From: Paenibacillus cymbidii
GTDB lineage: Bacteria > Bacillota > Bacilli > Paenibacillales > NBRC-103111
Assembly (NCBI RefSeq): GCF_004764705.1
Contig: NZ_SHLX01000012.1
Span: 124,001-188,000, forward strand
Reading direction: 5' to 3'
Length of the DNA: 64,000 bases
The notes under the pieces were generated by a model, which saw only the letters and a list, made by a program, of their open reading frames with translations, did no database searches and was not told the origin of the DNA. Positions 18,155-26,562 of this stretch are shown here, piece by piece. A program made the position numbers and the translations under genes. How positions within the stretch are numbered: the stretch's first letter is position 1; every line of letters begins with the position of its first letter.

Positions 18155-19753
18155 ATGAAGGGGAAATTGTTTAAAGCTTCCGCTTCCGCGATCGCGCTGA
18201 CGGTTGTATTGTCCGGCTGCGGAGGAAGCAAAGAAGATTCCAAGGGTGCAGCTTCGCCATCGCCTTCCGCTTCGTCGGCAGCAAGTGTAAAACCGTCGGC
18301 CGCTCCGGCCAAAGCAGTGGAATTTTCGTGGATCGGCGCTTACGTGCCAGGAAACGATACATTGGTGCAGAAGTACCTGGAGCAGAAATACAACGTTAAA
18401 ATCAAACCGATCGGCATCGACCGCTCCAACTGGCAGCAGCAAATCAGCATCAAGCTCGCATCGGGCGAAAAACCGGACTTGTTCGGCAATCTTGACATTT
18501 CTTATACTGATTTCCTTAATTATGTAAAACAAGGTTTGATCGGCGAGCTTAAGGAAGAAACGATTCGCAAATACATGCCGAATTACTCCAAGATGATTGA
18601 CGAAACCGACCCGACGGCATGGAAAACCGGTGTTGTCGACGGCAAAAACTACGGCATTCCGAAGTTTTACGGCGAAGGCGGCTCCCCGTTCCTGCCGATG
18701 TACAACTCGGATTGGCTGAAGAAGGTTGGTTATAACGAACCTCCGAAAACGCTTGCAGAACTTGAAGACGTTCTCACGAAGTTCCGCAACAACGATCCGG
18801 ACGGCAACGGCAAGAAGGATACGTACGGCATCACGGCGCGCGGTAAAGATACGCTCGGCAGCAACCAGATCTTCAATACCGTATTCGCGGCGTATGGCGC
18901 TAACCCGGGCACATGGCAAGTGACGAAGGACGGCAAGGTTGAACTTGGCCTGACCAGCGAAAATGCTCGCGCCGCCTTCAAAACTTTGAACAAATGGTAT
19001 AAAGACGGCCTGATCGATCCGGAATTCGTTACCGACGACTGGAATAACTATCGCGCCAAATTTGCCGGCAACAAGGTAGGCATGGCCGATCAAACGCTTT
19101 GGTATCACGCTCACAGCAGCGGCCAACTCGGCGCTGACGCTGCCAAGGCAGGCGTAAACATGGTTGCCGGCAAGCCGGTAGTCGGTCCGCAAGGCAAAAT
19201 GATGGGGATTACGCAAGGCTACAAGCAAGTACCGTTCGGACTTGGCGCTGAAACGGTGAAGGACGAGAACAAGGTAGCTGCCATTCTGAAGGTGCTTGAC
19301 GGCGTAGCGCTCGATCCGGAAGCATTCATGATGGTCCTGTACGGCGAAAAAGGCAAGCACTACGATCTTGTCGACGGTGCTCCGGTACCAAAAGGCGACT
19401 TCGTCGATCCGATCAAAGCGGCAGCGACGGACGGATTGAAGTTCTTCACAACCGGCTCGGCTCCTTCGATGCTGAAGTACGAGTATAGCGCCGAAAAGCA
19501 AGCGTTCAAAGACAAGCTTAACGACAAGGCAATCGTTCAATTGACAAACCCGGTAGCTATGACGGTCATCCCGTCGTGGGACGCAAACAAAGACGCTTTG
19601 ACCAAATTGATGAAAGAATACGAACTGAAACTCATCATCGGCGAAGTGGACACCGACAAAGGCTTTGACACCTTCGTTGCCGATATGAAGAAAGCCGGCT
19701 TGGACAAGGCAACCGAAGAAGCAAATGCCCTCTATGCCGCAATCAAAAAATAA
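18155..19753 (+). CDS. extracellular solute-binding lipoprotein (LplA-type)
   Basis: 532 aa. A lipoprotein signal with lipobox LSGC (Cys22) is followed by a Ser/Ala-rich linker and a two-lobe binding domain. A calcium-type loop DPDGNGKKD (about residues 215-223) and ITARGKDTLGSNQIFN are shared word for word with the binding protein at 60889. It captures an oligosaccharide outside the membrane and delivers it to the permeases at 16163/17199. Length and architecture match LplA-like CUT1 binding proteins. GGGGAGG is 8 bases upstream. Codon use is less GC-rich than in the flanking genes, as expected for a highly expressed gene. Confidence 0.93.
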   Translation: MKGKLFKASASAIALTVVLSGCGGSKEDSKGAASPSPSASSAASVKPSAAPAKAVEFSWIGAYVPGNDTLVQKYLEQKYNVKIKPIGIDRSNWQQQISIKLASGEKPDLFGNLDISYTDFLNYVKQGLIGELKEETIRKYMPNYSKMIDETDPTAWKTGVVDGKNYGIPKFYGEGGSPFLPMYNSDWLKKVGYNEPPKTLAELEDVLTKFRNNDPDGNGKKDTYGITARGKDTLGSNQIFNTVFAAYGANPGTWQVTKDGKVELGLTSENARAAFKTLNKWYKDGLIDPEFVTDDWNNYRAKFAGNKVGMADQTLWYHAHSSGQLGADAAKAGVNMVAGKPVVGPQGKMMGITQGYKQVPFGLGAETVKDENKVAAILKVLDGVALDPEAFMMVLYGEKGKHYDLVDGAPVPKGDFVDPIKAAATDGLKFFTTGSAPSMLKYEYSAEKQAFKDKLNDKAIVQLTNPVAMTVIPSWDANKDALTKLMKEYELKLIIGEVDTDKGFDTFVADMKKAGLDKATEEANALYAAIKK

Positions 19754-19801
19754 ACCGGCCTTCGGGTTGGTGCCGATTGGCGCATAAGCGCAGGTAAGCG
19801 G

Positions 19802-19856
19802 CAAACGGCTGATCTTCAAGCGACTTTGTCGTCCGAAGACAGCCGTTTGTTTTTTT
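19802..19856 (+). terminator. strong Rho-independent terminator after the binding-protein gene
   Basis: CAAACGGCT (19802-19810) pairs with AGCCGTTTG (19841-19849), with further pairing CTTC/GAAG inside, followed by seven T (19850-19856). It lies only 36 bases before the next start codon. Confidence 0.85.
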
Positions 19857-19892
19857 CCGCTGTCCACCATGCAACATGTTAAGGAGACGACG

Positions 19893-22196
19893 ATGAAGAA
19901 CACTCCCTTCAATTTGGCCGAATCGGTATTCGAGCTGTTCTCCGATCCGGGACTGAGCGGCTTGCCGCATTGGCGGATCGAACCCGGCGAGGGGCATGGG
20001 CTGCGTGTGAGCCAGCGCTGGTGCCTCGCGCAGTTCGAATGGACGGGCAAACCGGCGGAAGGGCCGGCGCTGCGGATGACGCGCGATTTTGCAGTCGATT
20101 GTTCAGCGTACGACACGCTGATGATTTCGATGGTGGGGCCGGAGAAATCGGTGCTGCGGATGGAAGTGGCGACCGATCGCGGCGTGATTCATTACGAATC
20201 CGAGCCGTTCGGCATGCTGAAGCGGGAATGTTATGTGCCGCTTGAAGGGGCGGCCGACATTCGTTCGGTGACGCTGGAAATGTGGCCGGACGCGGACGGC
20301 TTGGGCATCGGCTGGTTCAACTGGATCGGCTTGCAGCACAAGGAGCTTGTGGAGCGTTATGAAGCGCAGTGGCGGCGGTTCGACGAAACGTGGGAGGACT
20401 ACCTGCTGCCGGAAAGCTACGAACCGACGTTTGAGCCGAGCTACGGGCTGGTCGTGAACGCAAGCGAGCTGGCGGAGCTGCGGACGAAACACGAGGCGTG
20501 GGTAACGGAACGCGGAACGAGCCCGTTCCTGCAGCTGGCGGATGATGCGGCGAAGCTGTCGCCGGAAAATATGATTGGAGAATATGTAAATTTTTGGAAT
20601 GATACACGTTACTGCCGCGACCGCGACTATGGCAAGCTGCTGCTGATGCACGGCCCTAACGCCGCCGCCGCCGCGCTGCTGACGAAGAACAAGGCGCTGC
20701 ATCGGCTGGCGGCCCGGTACGCGATTTCGCTGGCGATGTGCGAGCGGTGGGACAGCGGGTTCATTTGTTATTTCCCCGGCAGCTCGTTCGAGCACCGGCC
20801 GTTCGTGCAGTCGCTCTGCATGCTGGAAACGGCGGCGCTGCTCGACATGTGCGGGGAATGGTTCACCGACTACGGCAGGCAGCTCGTGCTGCGGCGCATC
20901 GCCGAGGACGGGCAGGGCAACACGAACTTCGGCGTCTGGAAGCACGAATATATTTTCAGCTGCAATCAATTGGCCTGGTTTACGCCGGGACGGATGCTCG
21001 GCTACGCCATGCTCGAGCAGACGATGCCGCGGGTGAAGCCGTATACGGAGCTGGCGGTCGCCGATTTGACCGAAAGCATGGAGAAGACGATTTTGCCGGA
21101 CGGCGGTTTTCTCGAAGGACCGATGTATTTTGCCTGGACGGCGCGCCAGTGTGCGGTATCGCTCTACTATTACGCCCGTCTGCGCAACCTCGACTTTGCT
21201 TCGGTCGTGCCGGAATGCCTGAAACGTTCGTCCGCGTTCGCCGAGGTGCTGGAGTCGACGGCCGACGACGTGCTGATGATGCTGATCTGCGACGCCATGT
21301 ATATCAACCAGGAATCGCTCGCTTATTTGGCGGCGCTAATGCCGGATTCGCGCTGGGTCGACTTGTTCCGCAAGTCGCTGCGCCTGACCGGCGGCATTCC
21401 CGATACGCTGCCGGCGTACCTGCTGTCGGCTTCGCTGCCGGAGACGGGGCCGGAGCCGCGCGCGTTCGTTTCGCTGCCGGAGATGGGGCTGATGTCGTCG
21501 TTCCGCCGCTACCATGGCGAACCGGTAAAGCTGATGCTGATGGGCAACCAGGCAGGCGCCAACCACACGCACGAGGACAAAGGCCATTTCGTGCTTGAGT
21601 TCGCCGGCGATACGTATGCGATGGAGCCCGGCAGCTGCGACTACAGCCATCCGATGGCGGAAATTCTCAAGCATGCGCAGCGCCACAACATGTTGGTGCC
21701 GGTCGGCATGGAGGAGCGGCCGCGGCCGCAGAACCCGATCCCGCACGACATCAAACCGCAAGGAACGGGAGATGTAACGGCGTTCCATGCTTCGGTCGAC
21801 GTCACGCCGGGCTGGGACGGCTACTATCGCAAGTGGCAGCGCCGCTGGGATTCGCCGGCGCCAAACGAGCTGACGATGACGGACGAATACGAGCTGGAGC
21901 GCGGAACGGGCGTCGAGTTTTATTGGTCGACGCTGGTGCCTGCCGCAATCGTTGACGGGGAGATCGTGCTGCGCGGCAAACGCAGCCTGGCGCGGATTGC
22001 CGTGCCGGAAGGGTGCACGGCGCGCATCGACAAGCTGCCGCTGCTCGGCGACGACTACCGCGCCATTCTCGAGCAGCGCAAGGAAATGCTGTGCGGCAAC
22101 ATGCCGCTGATCGGCAGCGAGCAGACCCGCATCGCAATCTGCATGCCGGGCGCTAGCGGCACGCTGCAGGTGAAGGTGCGGCTGGAGCTGGTTTAA
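19893..22196 (+). CDS. heparinase II/III-family protein
   Basis: 767 aa. A beta-sandwich-like N terminus (1-150), a helical toroid (170-530) and a C-terminal heparinase II/III beta-domain with HTHEDKGHF (about residue 558) and the following E-P-G motif. It belongs to the same family as 10681 but is shorter and only distantly similar, so the two probably have different substrates or bond specificities. No signal peptide. The ATG at 19893 has AAGGAG 6 bases upstream; the in-frame ATG at 19869 does not. No promoter fits between the upstream terminator and this gene, so it depends on read-through. Repeat copy A starts 12 bases after its stop. Confidence 0.85.
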   Translation: MKNTPFNLAESVFELFSDPGLSGLPHWRIEPGEGHGLRVSQRWCLAQFEWTGKPAEGPALRMTRDFAVDCSAYDTLMISMVGPEKSVLRMEVATDRGVIHYESEPFGMLKRECYVPLEGAADIRSVTLEMWPDADGLGIGWFNWIGLQHKELVERYEAQWRRFDETWEDYLLPESYEPTFEPSYGLVVNASELAELRTKHEAWVTERGTSPFLQLADDAAKLSPENMIGEYVNFWNDTRYCRDRDYGKLLLMHGPNAAAAALLTKNKALHRLAARYAISLAMCERWDSGFICYFPGSSFEHRPFVQSLCMLETAALLDMCGEWFTDYGRQLVLRRIAEDGQGNTNFGVWKHEYIFSCNQLAWFTPGRMLGYAMLEQTMPRVKPYTELAVADLTESMEKTILPDGGFLEGPMYFAWTARQCAVSLYYYARLRNLDFASVVPECLKRSSAFAEVLESTADDVLMMLICDAMYINQESLAYLAALMPDSRWVDLFRKSLRLTGGIPDTLPAYLLSASLPETGPEPRAFVSLPEMGLMSSFRRYHGEPVKLMLMGNQAGANHTHEDKGHFVLEFAGDTYAMEPGSCDYSHPMAEILKHAQRHNMLVPVGMEERPRPQNPIPHDIKPQGTGDVTAFHASVDVTPGWDGYYRKWQRRWDSPAPNELTMTDEYELERGTGVEFYWSTLVPAAIVDGEIVLRGKRSLARIAVPEGCTARIDKLPLLGDDYRAILEQRKEMLCGNMPLIGSEQTRIAICMPGASGTLQVKVRLELV

Positions 22197-22208
22197 TTGA
22201 TTGTTTGC

Positions 22209-22398
22209 AATAAGCCACGTTTCATTGGCTATTTCGTCAAAAATGGCGGGTTGCTGCGAAATAGCCAGCATTTTCGCTGGCTATTCGGCGGAAGTCTGCC
22301 GATTCAGCACTGCTTGGGCAAAATAGCCAGTGAAATCACTGGCTATTTTTCTTGAAGCGTGTAAAATGGCTGGAATAAGCCATTTTTTGTGGGCTATT
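22209..22398 (+). repeat. 190-bp four-hairpin intergenic repeat, copy A (forward)
   Basis: Four hairpins: AATAAGCCA/TGGCTATT (22209-22233), AATAGCCAGC/GCTGGCTATT (22260-22285), AATAGCCAGTG/CACTGGCTATT (22322-22347) and AATAAGCCA/TGGGCTATT (22374-22398). The two inner stems are perfect; the outer ones carry bulges. It begins 12 bases after the heparinase-like stop and ends 37 bases before the next gene. The same order, spacing and length occur in four other copies. Confidence 0.95.
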
Positions 22399-22435
22399 TT
22401 CCATACGGGGAGTAAACGGAGAGGGGAACAACCAT

Positions 22436-23458
22436 ATGAGAGCCGGTAAAATCGGCTATTGCATCGTCGGCACCGGCGCGATTGCGCCATGGCATGCCGC
22501 GCACATCGCCGCGGTGCCCGAGGCCGAGCTTGTTGCGGCGGTCGATCGCGACACGGAGCGGCTCGCGTTGTTTCGCAGCCGTTTCGGCATCCCGCACGGC
22601 TACTCGTCGCTCGAAGATGCGCTGCAGGACAGCGCTGTCGACGTCGTCATCATCTGCACGCCAACGACGACGCATGCGGCGATCGCCGAACAAGCGGCGG
22701 CGGCCGGCAAACACGTGCTGTCGGAGAAGCCGATGGCGCTGACGCCGGCGGACGCCGACCGCATGATCGCGGCGTGCCGCGGCGCGGGCGTCAAGCTGGG
22801 CGTCATTCTGCAGCGCCGGCAAAGCGACGCCGTGCTGGCGGTCAAACGCATGCTGGACGAGAAGCTGTTCGGCGACATTGTGCTGGCGTCCGCTTATTTG
22901 AAATATTACCGCAACGCGGCGTATTACGTGGAAGCGCCGTGGCGCGGCACCCGCACGGACGGCGGCGGCGCGCTGATGAACATGGGCGTGCACGGCATCG
23001 ACCTGATCCAGTGGCTGAACGGCGGCGTTACCGGCGTATTCACCCGGGCCGCGACGCTGGCCCGCGACATTACGGTCGAGGACACGTCCGTTTCGTCGGT
23101 GACGTTCGGCAACGGCGCGCTCGGTTCGATCGAAGCGTCGACGCTCGTTTACCCCGAGTACGCGACGCGCTGCGAGCTGCACGGCACGAACGGCACCGTC
23201 GTCTTCGACGACAACGGCATCGTGCTGTGCCGCACGCTCGCCGGCGATATCGATCCCGCCGCCTGGCGGGCGGAGGCGCAGCCGGCGCCGGCGTCCGGAG
23301 TGCCGGCGGTCAATCATTACCGCTTCCTGCACGACATGACGATGGCCGTGCTCGAAGATCGCGACCCGCATGTCACCGGCGAAGAAGCGAAGAAGTCGAT
23401 CGTCGTTGTCGACGCGATGTACCGCTCGGCCGACAGCGGACGGGAAATCCGCCTGTAA
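22436..23458 (+). CDS. Gfo/Idh/MocA-family oxidoreductase
   Basis: 340 aa. Rossmann loop CIVGTGAIAPWH (residues 9-20), the EKP motif (SEKPMALT, about residue 99) whose Lys is catalytic in the family, and a C-terminal alpha/beta domain with GGGALMNMGVHGIDL containing the expected D-x3-H-x-x-D-like arrangement. It is an NAD(P)-dependent dehydrogenase or isomerase for a sugar or inositol derivative; the substrate cannot be read. AGAGGGG lies about 9 bases before the ATG. It opens a cassette with the ABC-2 exporter genes, bounded by direct copies A and B of the 190-bp repeat. Confidence 0.9.
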   Translation: MRAGKIGYCIVGTGAIAPWHAAHIAAVPEAELVAAVDRDTERLALFRSRFGIPHGYSSLEDALQDSAVDVVIICTPTTTHAAIAEQAAAAGKHVLSEKPMALTPADADRMIAACRGAGVKLGVILQRRQSDAVLAVKRMLDEKLFGDIVLASAYLKYYRNAAYYVEAPWRGTRTDGGGALMNMGVHGIDLIQWLNGGVTGVFTRAATLARDITVEDTSVSSVTFGNGALGSIEASTLVYPEYATRCELHGTNGTVVFDDNGIVLCRTLAGDIDPAAWRAEAQPAPASGVPAVNHYRFLHDMTMAVLEDRDPHVTGEEAKKSIVVVDAMYRSADSGREIRL

Positions 23459-23512
23459 GAGCGCGGGCTGCAAGCTGGGAGCTGCAGGTTGCCCGGAAAG
23501 GGGAGCAAACCG

Positions 23513-24541
23513 ATGCTTATTTTGGAAGCGCAAGAACTGCACAAATCGTTTCGGCTTCACGAGCGCCATAGCGGCCGCTTCGGCCTGCTGCGCAGCTTGC
23601 TGCGGCCTGCGGTGCGCGAGGTGAACGCCGTCAGCGGGGTAAGCTTCCGCGTCGAGGCGGGAGAAAGCGTCGCCTACCTCGGGCCGAACGGAGCCGGCAA
23701 ATCGACGACGATCAAAATGCTCACCGGCATACTCGAGCCGACGGGCGGCATCGTCACCGTGGCCGGGCTCGAGCCGCACAAGCACCGCAAACAAATCAGC
23801 TATCGCATCGGCTGCGTGTTCGGCCAGCGCAGCCAGCTGCTGTTCGACTTGCCCGTGTCCGATTCCTTCGAGCTGCTGCGTTATATGTATTCCATTCCGC
23901 TTCCCGTCTACCGCGCTCGCATCGAGGAGTTCGCCGGCGTGCTGCAGGTGGAGTCGCTGCTGCGACGGCCTGTACGCACGCTGTCGCTCGGCCAGCGGAT
24001 GCGCTGCGAAATGATCGCCGCGCTGCTGCACGAGCCGGACATCCTGTTCCTCGACGAGCCGACGATCGGGCTCGACGTAGTCGCCAAGGAGCGCATCCGC
24101 GTGTTCATCGAGCGGCTCAATCGCGAGCGGAACGTTACGGTGCTGCTCACTACCCACGATTTGACCGACATCGAACGGTTGTGTCCGCGGCTCATCATTA
24201 TCGACAAAGGCCGGATGCTGTACGACGGCAGCCTCGCCACGATCAAGGAGCGGTTCGCCACCCGGCGGCAAATCCGCTTCGCCATGCCGGACGCGAACGA
24301 GGCCGCGCGCATTGCCGCGTTGTTCGCCGCACTCCCGGAAGTGGCGGCCGTCACCGACAACCACCAGGTTCGCCTCGCGTACGATCAACGCGCGACGGAT
24401 ACCGCCGATTTGCTGCGTCTGGCGCTGCAGTGGGGCAATCCGCGCGACCTGACGATGGAGGACGAAAACATCGAAGCGCTCATTCGCCGCATTTACGAAG
24501 ACGACATCGACTTGCGCGGCGAAGCCGCCGCAATCGTGTGA
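23513..24541 (+). CDS. ABC-2 exporter ATP-binding protein
   Basis: 342 aa. Walker A GPNGAGKST (57-65), signature LSLGQRMR, Walker B ILFLDEPT and an H-loop TTHD are all present, followed by a C-terminal extension (about 250-342) as in drug/viologen-type exporters. It lacks the regulatory domain of sugar importers of the MsmX type, so it is not the missing ATPase of the importers in this window. The ATG at 23513 follows AAAGGGGAG by 7 bases. It forms an operon with the permeases at 24558 and 25373. Confidence 0.9.
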   Translation: MLILEAQELHKSFRLHERHSGRFGLLRSLLRPAVREVNAVSGVSFRVEAGESVAYLGPNGAGKSTTIKMLTGILEPTGGIVTVAGLEPHKHRKQISYRIGCVFGQRSQLLFDLPVSDSFELLRYMYSIPLPVYRARIEEFAGVLQVESLLRRPVRTLSLGQRMRCEMIAALLHEPDILFLDEPTIGLDVVAKERIRVFIERLNRERNVTVLLTTHDLTDIERLCPRLIIIDKGRMLYDGSLATIKERFATRRQIRFAMPDANEAARIAALFAALPEVAAVTDNHQVRLAYDQRATDTADLLRLALQWGNPRDLTMEDENIEALIRRIYEDDIDLRGEAAAIV

Positions 24542-24557
24542 CGAAAGGAGTGAGCGG

Positions 24558-25367
24558 ATGCAGTCGTTGTACAGCTTGCTCGGCATCGCCCGCATTGCGG
24601 TCAGGGAGCGGATGCAGTACCGGTTCGACTTTTTCATGACGCTGTTCGCCACACTGATGTTTTCCTCGCTTTATTACATGCTTTGGAAAGCCATTTACGC
24701 CCACTCCGCCGATGAGACTATGCCGTGGAACCAGTTGATTACTTACATCATGATCGGGCAGGCGGTCAATTTCGCGCGCTGGTCGCCGGCCGACCGGGCG
24801 CCGGTTTACGGCTTGTCGACGCGGCTGCGCAGCGGCGATCTTGCGCTTGACCTGATCCGGCCGATCGGCTTCGGATGGCGGCGGTTTCTCGAGGCGGCGG
24901 GATTTTTTGCCGTGGAGATGCTGTGGGTGAACATTCCTTGCCTGCTGCTGTTCGTGTTTGCGCTTGGCATCGATCCTCCGGCCGGCGGATCGGCGGCTTT
25001 CGGCTACATATTCGCGCTGCTCGTCGCTTTTCTCGTCGCCTACAGCATCAATTCGATCGTGATGATGCTGTCGTTCTGGACGACCAACGCGCAAGGGCTG
25101 CAAATCGCCAAAACGGCGGTTGTCGGGCTGCTTGCGGGCACGGTCATCCCGTTCGAATTTTTCCCGCACTGGCTGCAAACCGTCGCGACGCTTCTGCCCT
25201 TTCAAAGCCTTGCCTACATCCCGCTGTCCGTGTATACCGGGCGCGTGGCGGGGGCGGACATGCTGCGCCTGCTCGGCCAGCAGCTCGTCTGGGCGGCCGT
25301 TATGCTCGGCGTCAGCCGCTATTTGTGGTCGCTCGCCACAAGGCGAATCGTCATTTACGGAGGGTAA
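24558..25367 (+). CDS. ABC-2 family exporter permease
   Basis: 269 aa with about six hydrophobic segments and no extracellular domain. It matches the six-helix ABC-2 permeases that pair with a second dissimilar permease and the ATPase at 23513. AAAGGAG is 8 bases upstream. Substrate unknown; antibiotic, lipid or polysaccharide export are all possible. Confidence 0.85.
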   Translation: MQSLYSLLGIARIAVRERMQYRFDFFMTLFATLMFSSLYYMLWKAIYAHSADETMPWNQLITYIMIGQAVNFARWSPADRAPVYGLSTRLRSGDLALDLIRPIGFGWRRFLEAAGFFAVEMLWVNIPCLLLFVFALGIDPPAGGSAAFGYIFALLVAFLVAYSINSIVMMLSFWTTNAQGLQIAKTAVVGLLAGTVIPFEFFPHWLQTVATLLPFQSLAYIPLSVYTGRVAGADMLRLLGQQLVWAAVMLGVSRYLWSLATRRIVIYGG

Positions 25368-25372
25368 CCGGC

Positions 25373-26176
25373 ATGCAGCATCGCAGAGGGGTTCGTTATT
25401 ATTTCGACTTGTACGGCGTTTATTTGCGGCTTTACTTCCGCACGCTTGTCGCCTACAGAGCCGATACGCTCGTCGCCTTTTTCGGCGGGCTGCTCACCCA
25501 GGTGAGCGCGCTGCTGTTCCTCAGCTCCATCTTCCGGCACATCCCCCGCCTGGCGGGATGGGATTATTACGAGCTGCTGTTCATCTTCAGCGTGTCGCTG
25601 ACGGCCGGGGCGCTCAGCATCGTGTTTCTCAACGCGCCGTTCAGCATTCACGGCTACATTCGCCGCGGCACCCTGGATCTCATGCTGATTCGGCCGGCCG
25701 GCACGCTGTTTCAAATTGTGGCGATGTCGCAGGAAATCAACGGCATCGGCTCCGTTGCCACCGGGCTGGCGATGATGGGCTACGCGATGGCCCATTTGCC
25801 GCTGGAATGGTCGGCCGGCTCGGTCGTTTATTTGGCGCTGGCGCTGCTGAGCGGCATGATCGTCAAATTTGCCGTGCTGCTGTTTTTTACGGTGCTGGCT
25901 TTCTGGGTATTCGAAATGCGTTCCGTGCTGTACCCGGTCACGTGGCTGTTCGATTTTACCCAATACCCGCTCGGCGTGTTCCATCCGTTCATGCGCGGCC
26001 TGCTGACGTATGTGCTGCCTTTTTCGCTCGGCACCTACTATCCTGCCGTGTACTTGCTCCGCCCCGAGCTGCACGGGGCCGCGTTGTTCGCTCCGCTGGC
26101 CGGCCTGCTGGTCGCGGCGGTTGCTTACGGCTTCTGGCGCATCGGCTTGCGCCACTATGAAAGCGCCAGCGGGTGA
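25373..26176 (+). CDS. ABC-2 family exporter permease (DUF990-like)
   Basis: 267 aa, about six hydrophobic segments. The N terminus (YYFDLYGVYLRLYFRTLVAYRADT is spread over residues 9-32) and RRGTLDLMLIRPAG near residue 98 are typical of the DUF990-type partner of the preceding permease. The ATG at 25373 lies 8 bases after GGAGGG, which overlaps the end of the upstream gene; the open frame continues farther upstream but that part is a shadow of the neighbouring gene. Repeat copy B begins 31 bases after the stop. Confidence 0.85.
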   Translation: MQHRRGVRYYFDLYGVYLRLYFRTLVAYRADTLVAFFGGLLTQVSALLFLSSIFRHIPRLAGWDYYELLFIFSVSLTAGALSIVFLNAPFSIHGYIRRGTLDLMLIRPAGTLFQIVAMSQEINGIGSVATGLAMMGYAMAHLPLEWSAGSVVYLALALLSGMIVKFAVLLFFTVLAFWVFEMRSVLYPVTWLFDFTQYPLGVFHPFMRGLLTYVLPFSLGTYYPAVYLLRPELHGAALFAPLAGLLVAAVAYGFWRIGLRHYESASG

Positions 26177-26207
26177 TGCGGCGGCGGTTTGGTAGACGAG
26201 AAGACGA

Positions 26208-26397
26208 GATAGGCCATGTTTTATGGGCTATTTCCCCAATATAGGGCGGCGGCAAGAAAATAGCCAGCGATTTCGCTGGCTATTTGGCCGAAAAGGCCGA
26301 TCGGGGGACGTTTTGGTGGGAATAGCCAGTGTTTTCACTGGCTATTTGCCGCGAACCGGGTAAAAAAGAGGGAATAGGCCTTTTTTCATGGCTTATT
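26208..26397 (+). repeat. 190-bp four-hairpin intergenic repeat, copy B (forward)
   Basis: Hairpins at 26208-26232, 26259-26284 (AATAGCCAGCG/CGCTGGCTATT), 26321-26346 (AATAGCCAGTG/CACTGGCTATT) and 26373-26397. The two inner stems are perfect 11-bp pairs differing by a compensated C-to-T / G-to-A change, so base pairing is maintained. It occupies most of the 386-base gap between 26176 and 26563. Confidence 0.95.
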
Positions 26398-26487
26398 TTT
26401 AGACTACCGAAGCAACTGACGAACATGCCGCTCCCCTTCGTTCCTCCTCCTTACCGTTTGCGCACCTCCCTTCACAAATTTATAAAA

Positions 26488-26530
26488 ACAATCATAAAAT
26501 GATTGAAAAAATCATTTTAATGCCATATAC
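26488..26530 (+). promoter_or_regulatory. promoter with overlapping three-part operator for the SIS/aldolase operon
   Basis: TTGAAA (26502-26507), a 17-base spacer and TATACT (26525-26530) give a good sigma-A promoter. Three AATCAT-type half-sites alternate in orientation over the -35 region: CAATCAT (26488-26494), ATGATTG (26498-26504) and ATCATTT (26510-26516). The most likely ligand is the DeoR-family repressor encoded at 28585 in the same operon. Confidence 0.7.
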
Positions 26531-26562
26531 TTGCCTTACACAACCGGAAAGGGGTTACTTTC

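Noticed and set aside
23513..24541. ATPase of the sugar importers
   Set aside because: It pairs with two ABC-2 permeases in its own operon and lacks the C-terminal regulatory domain of MsmX-type ATPases.
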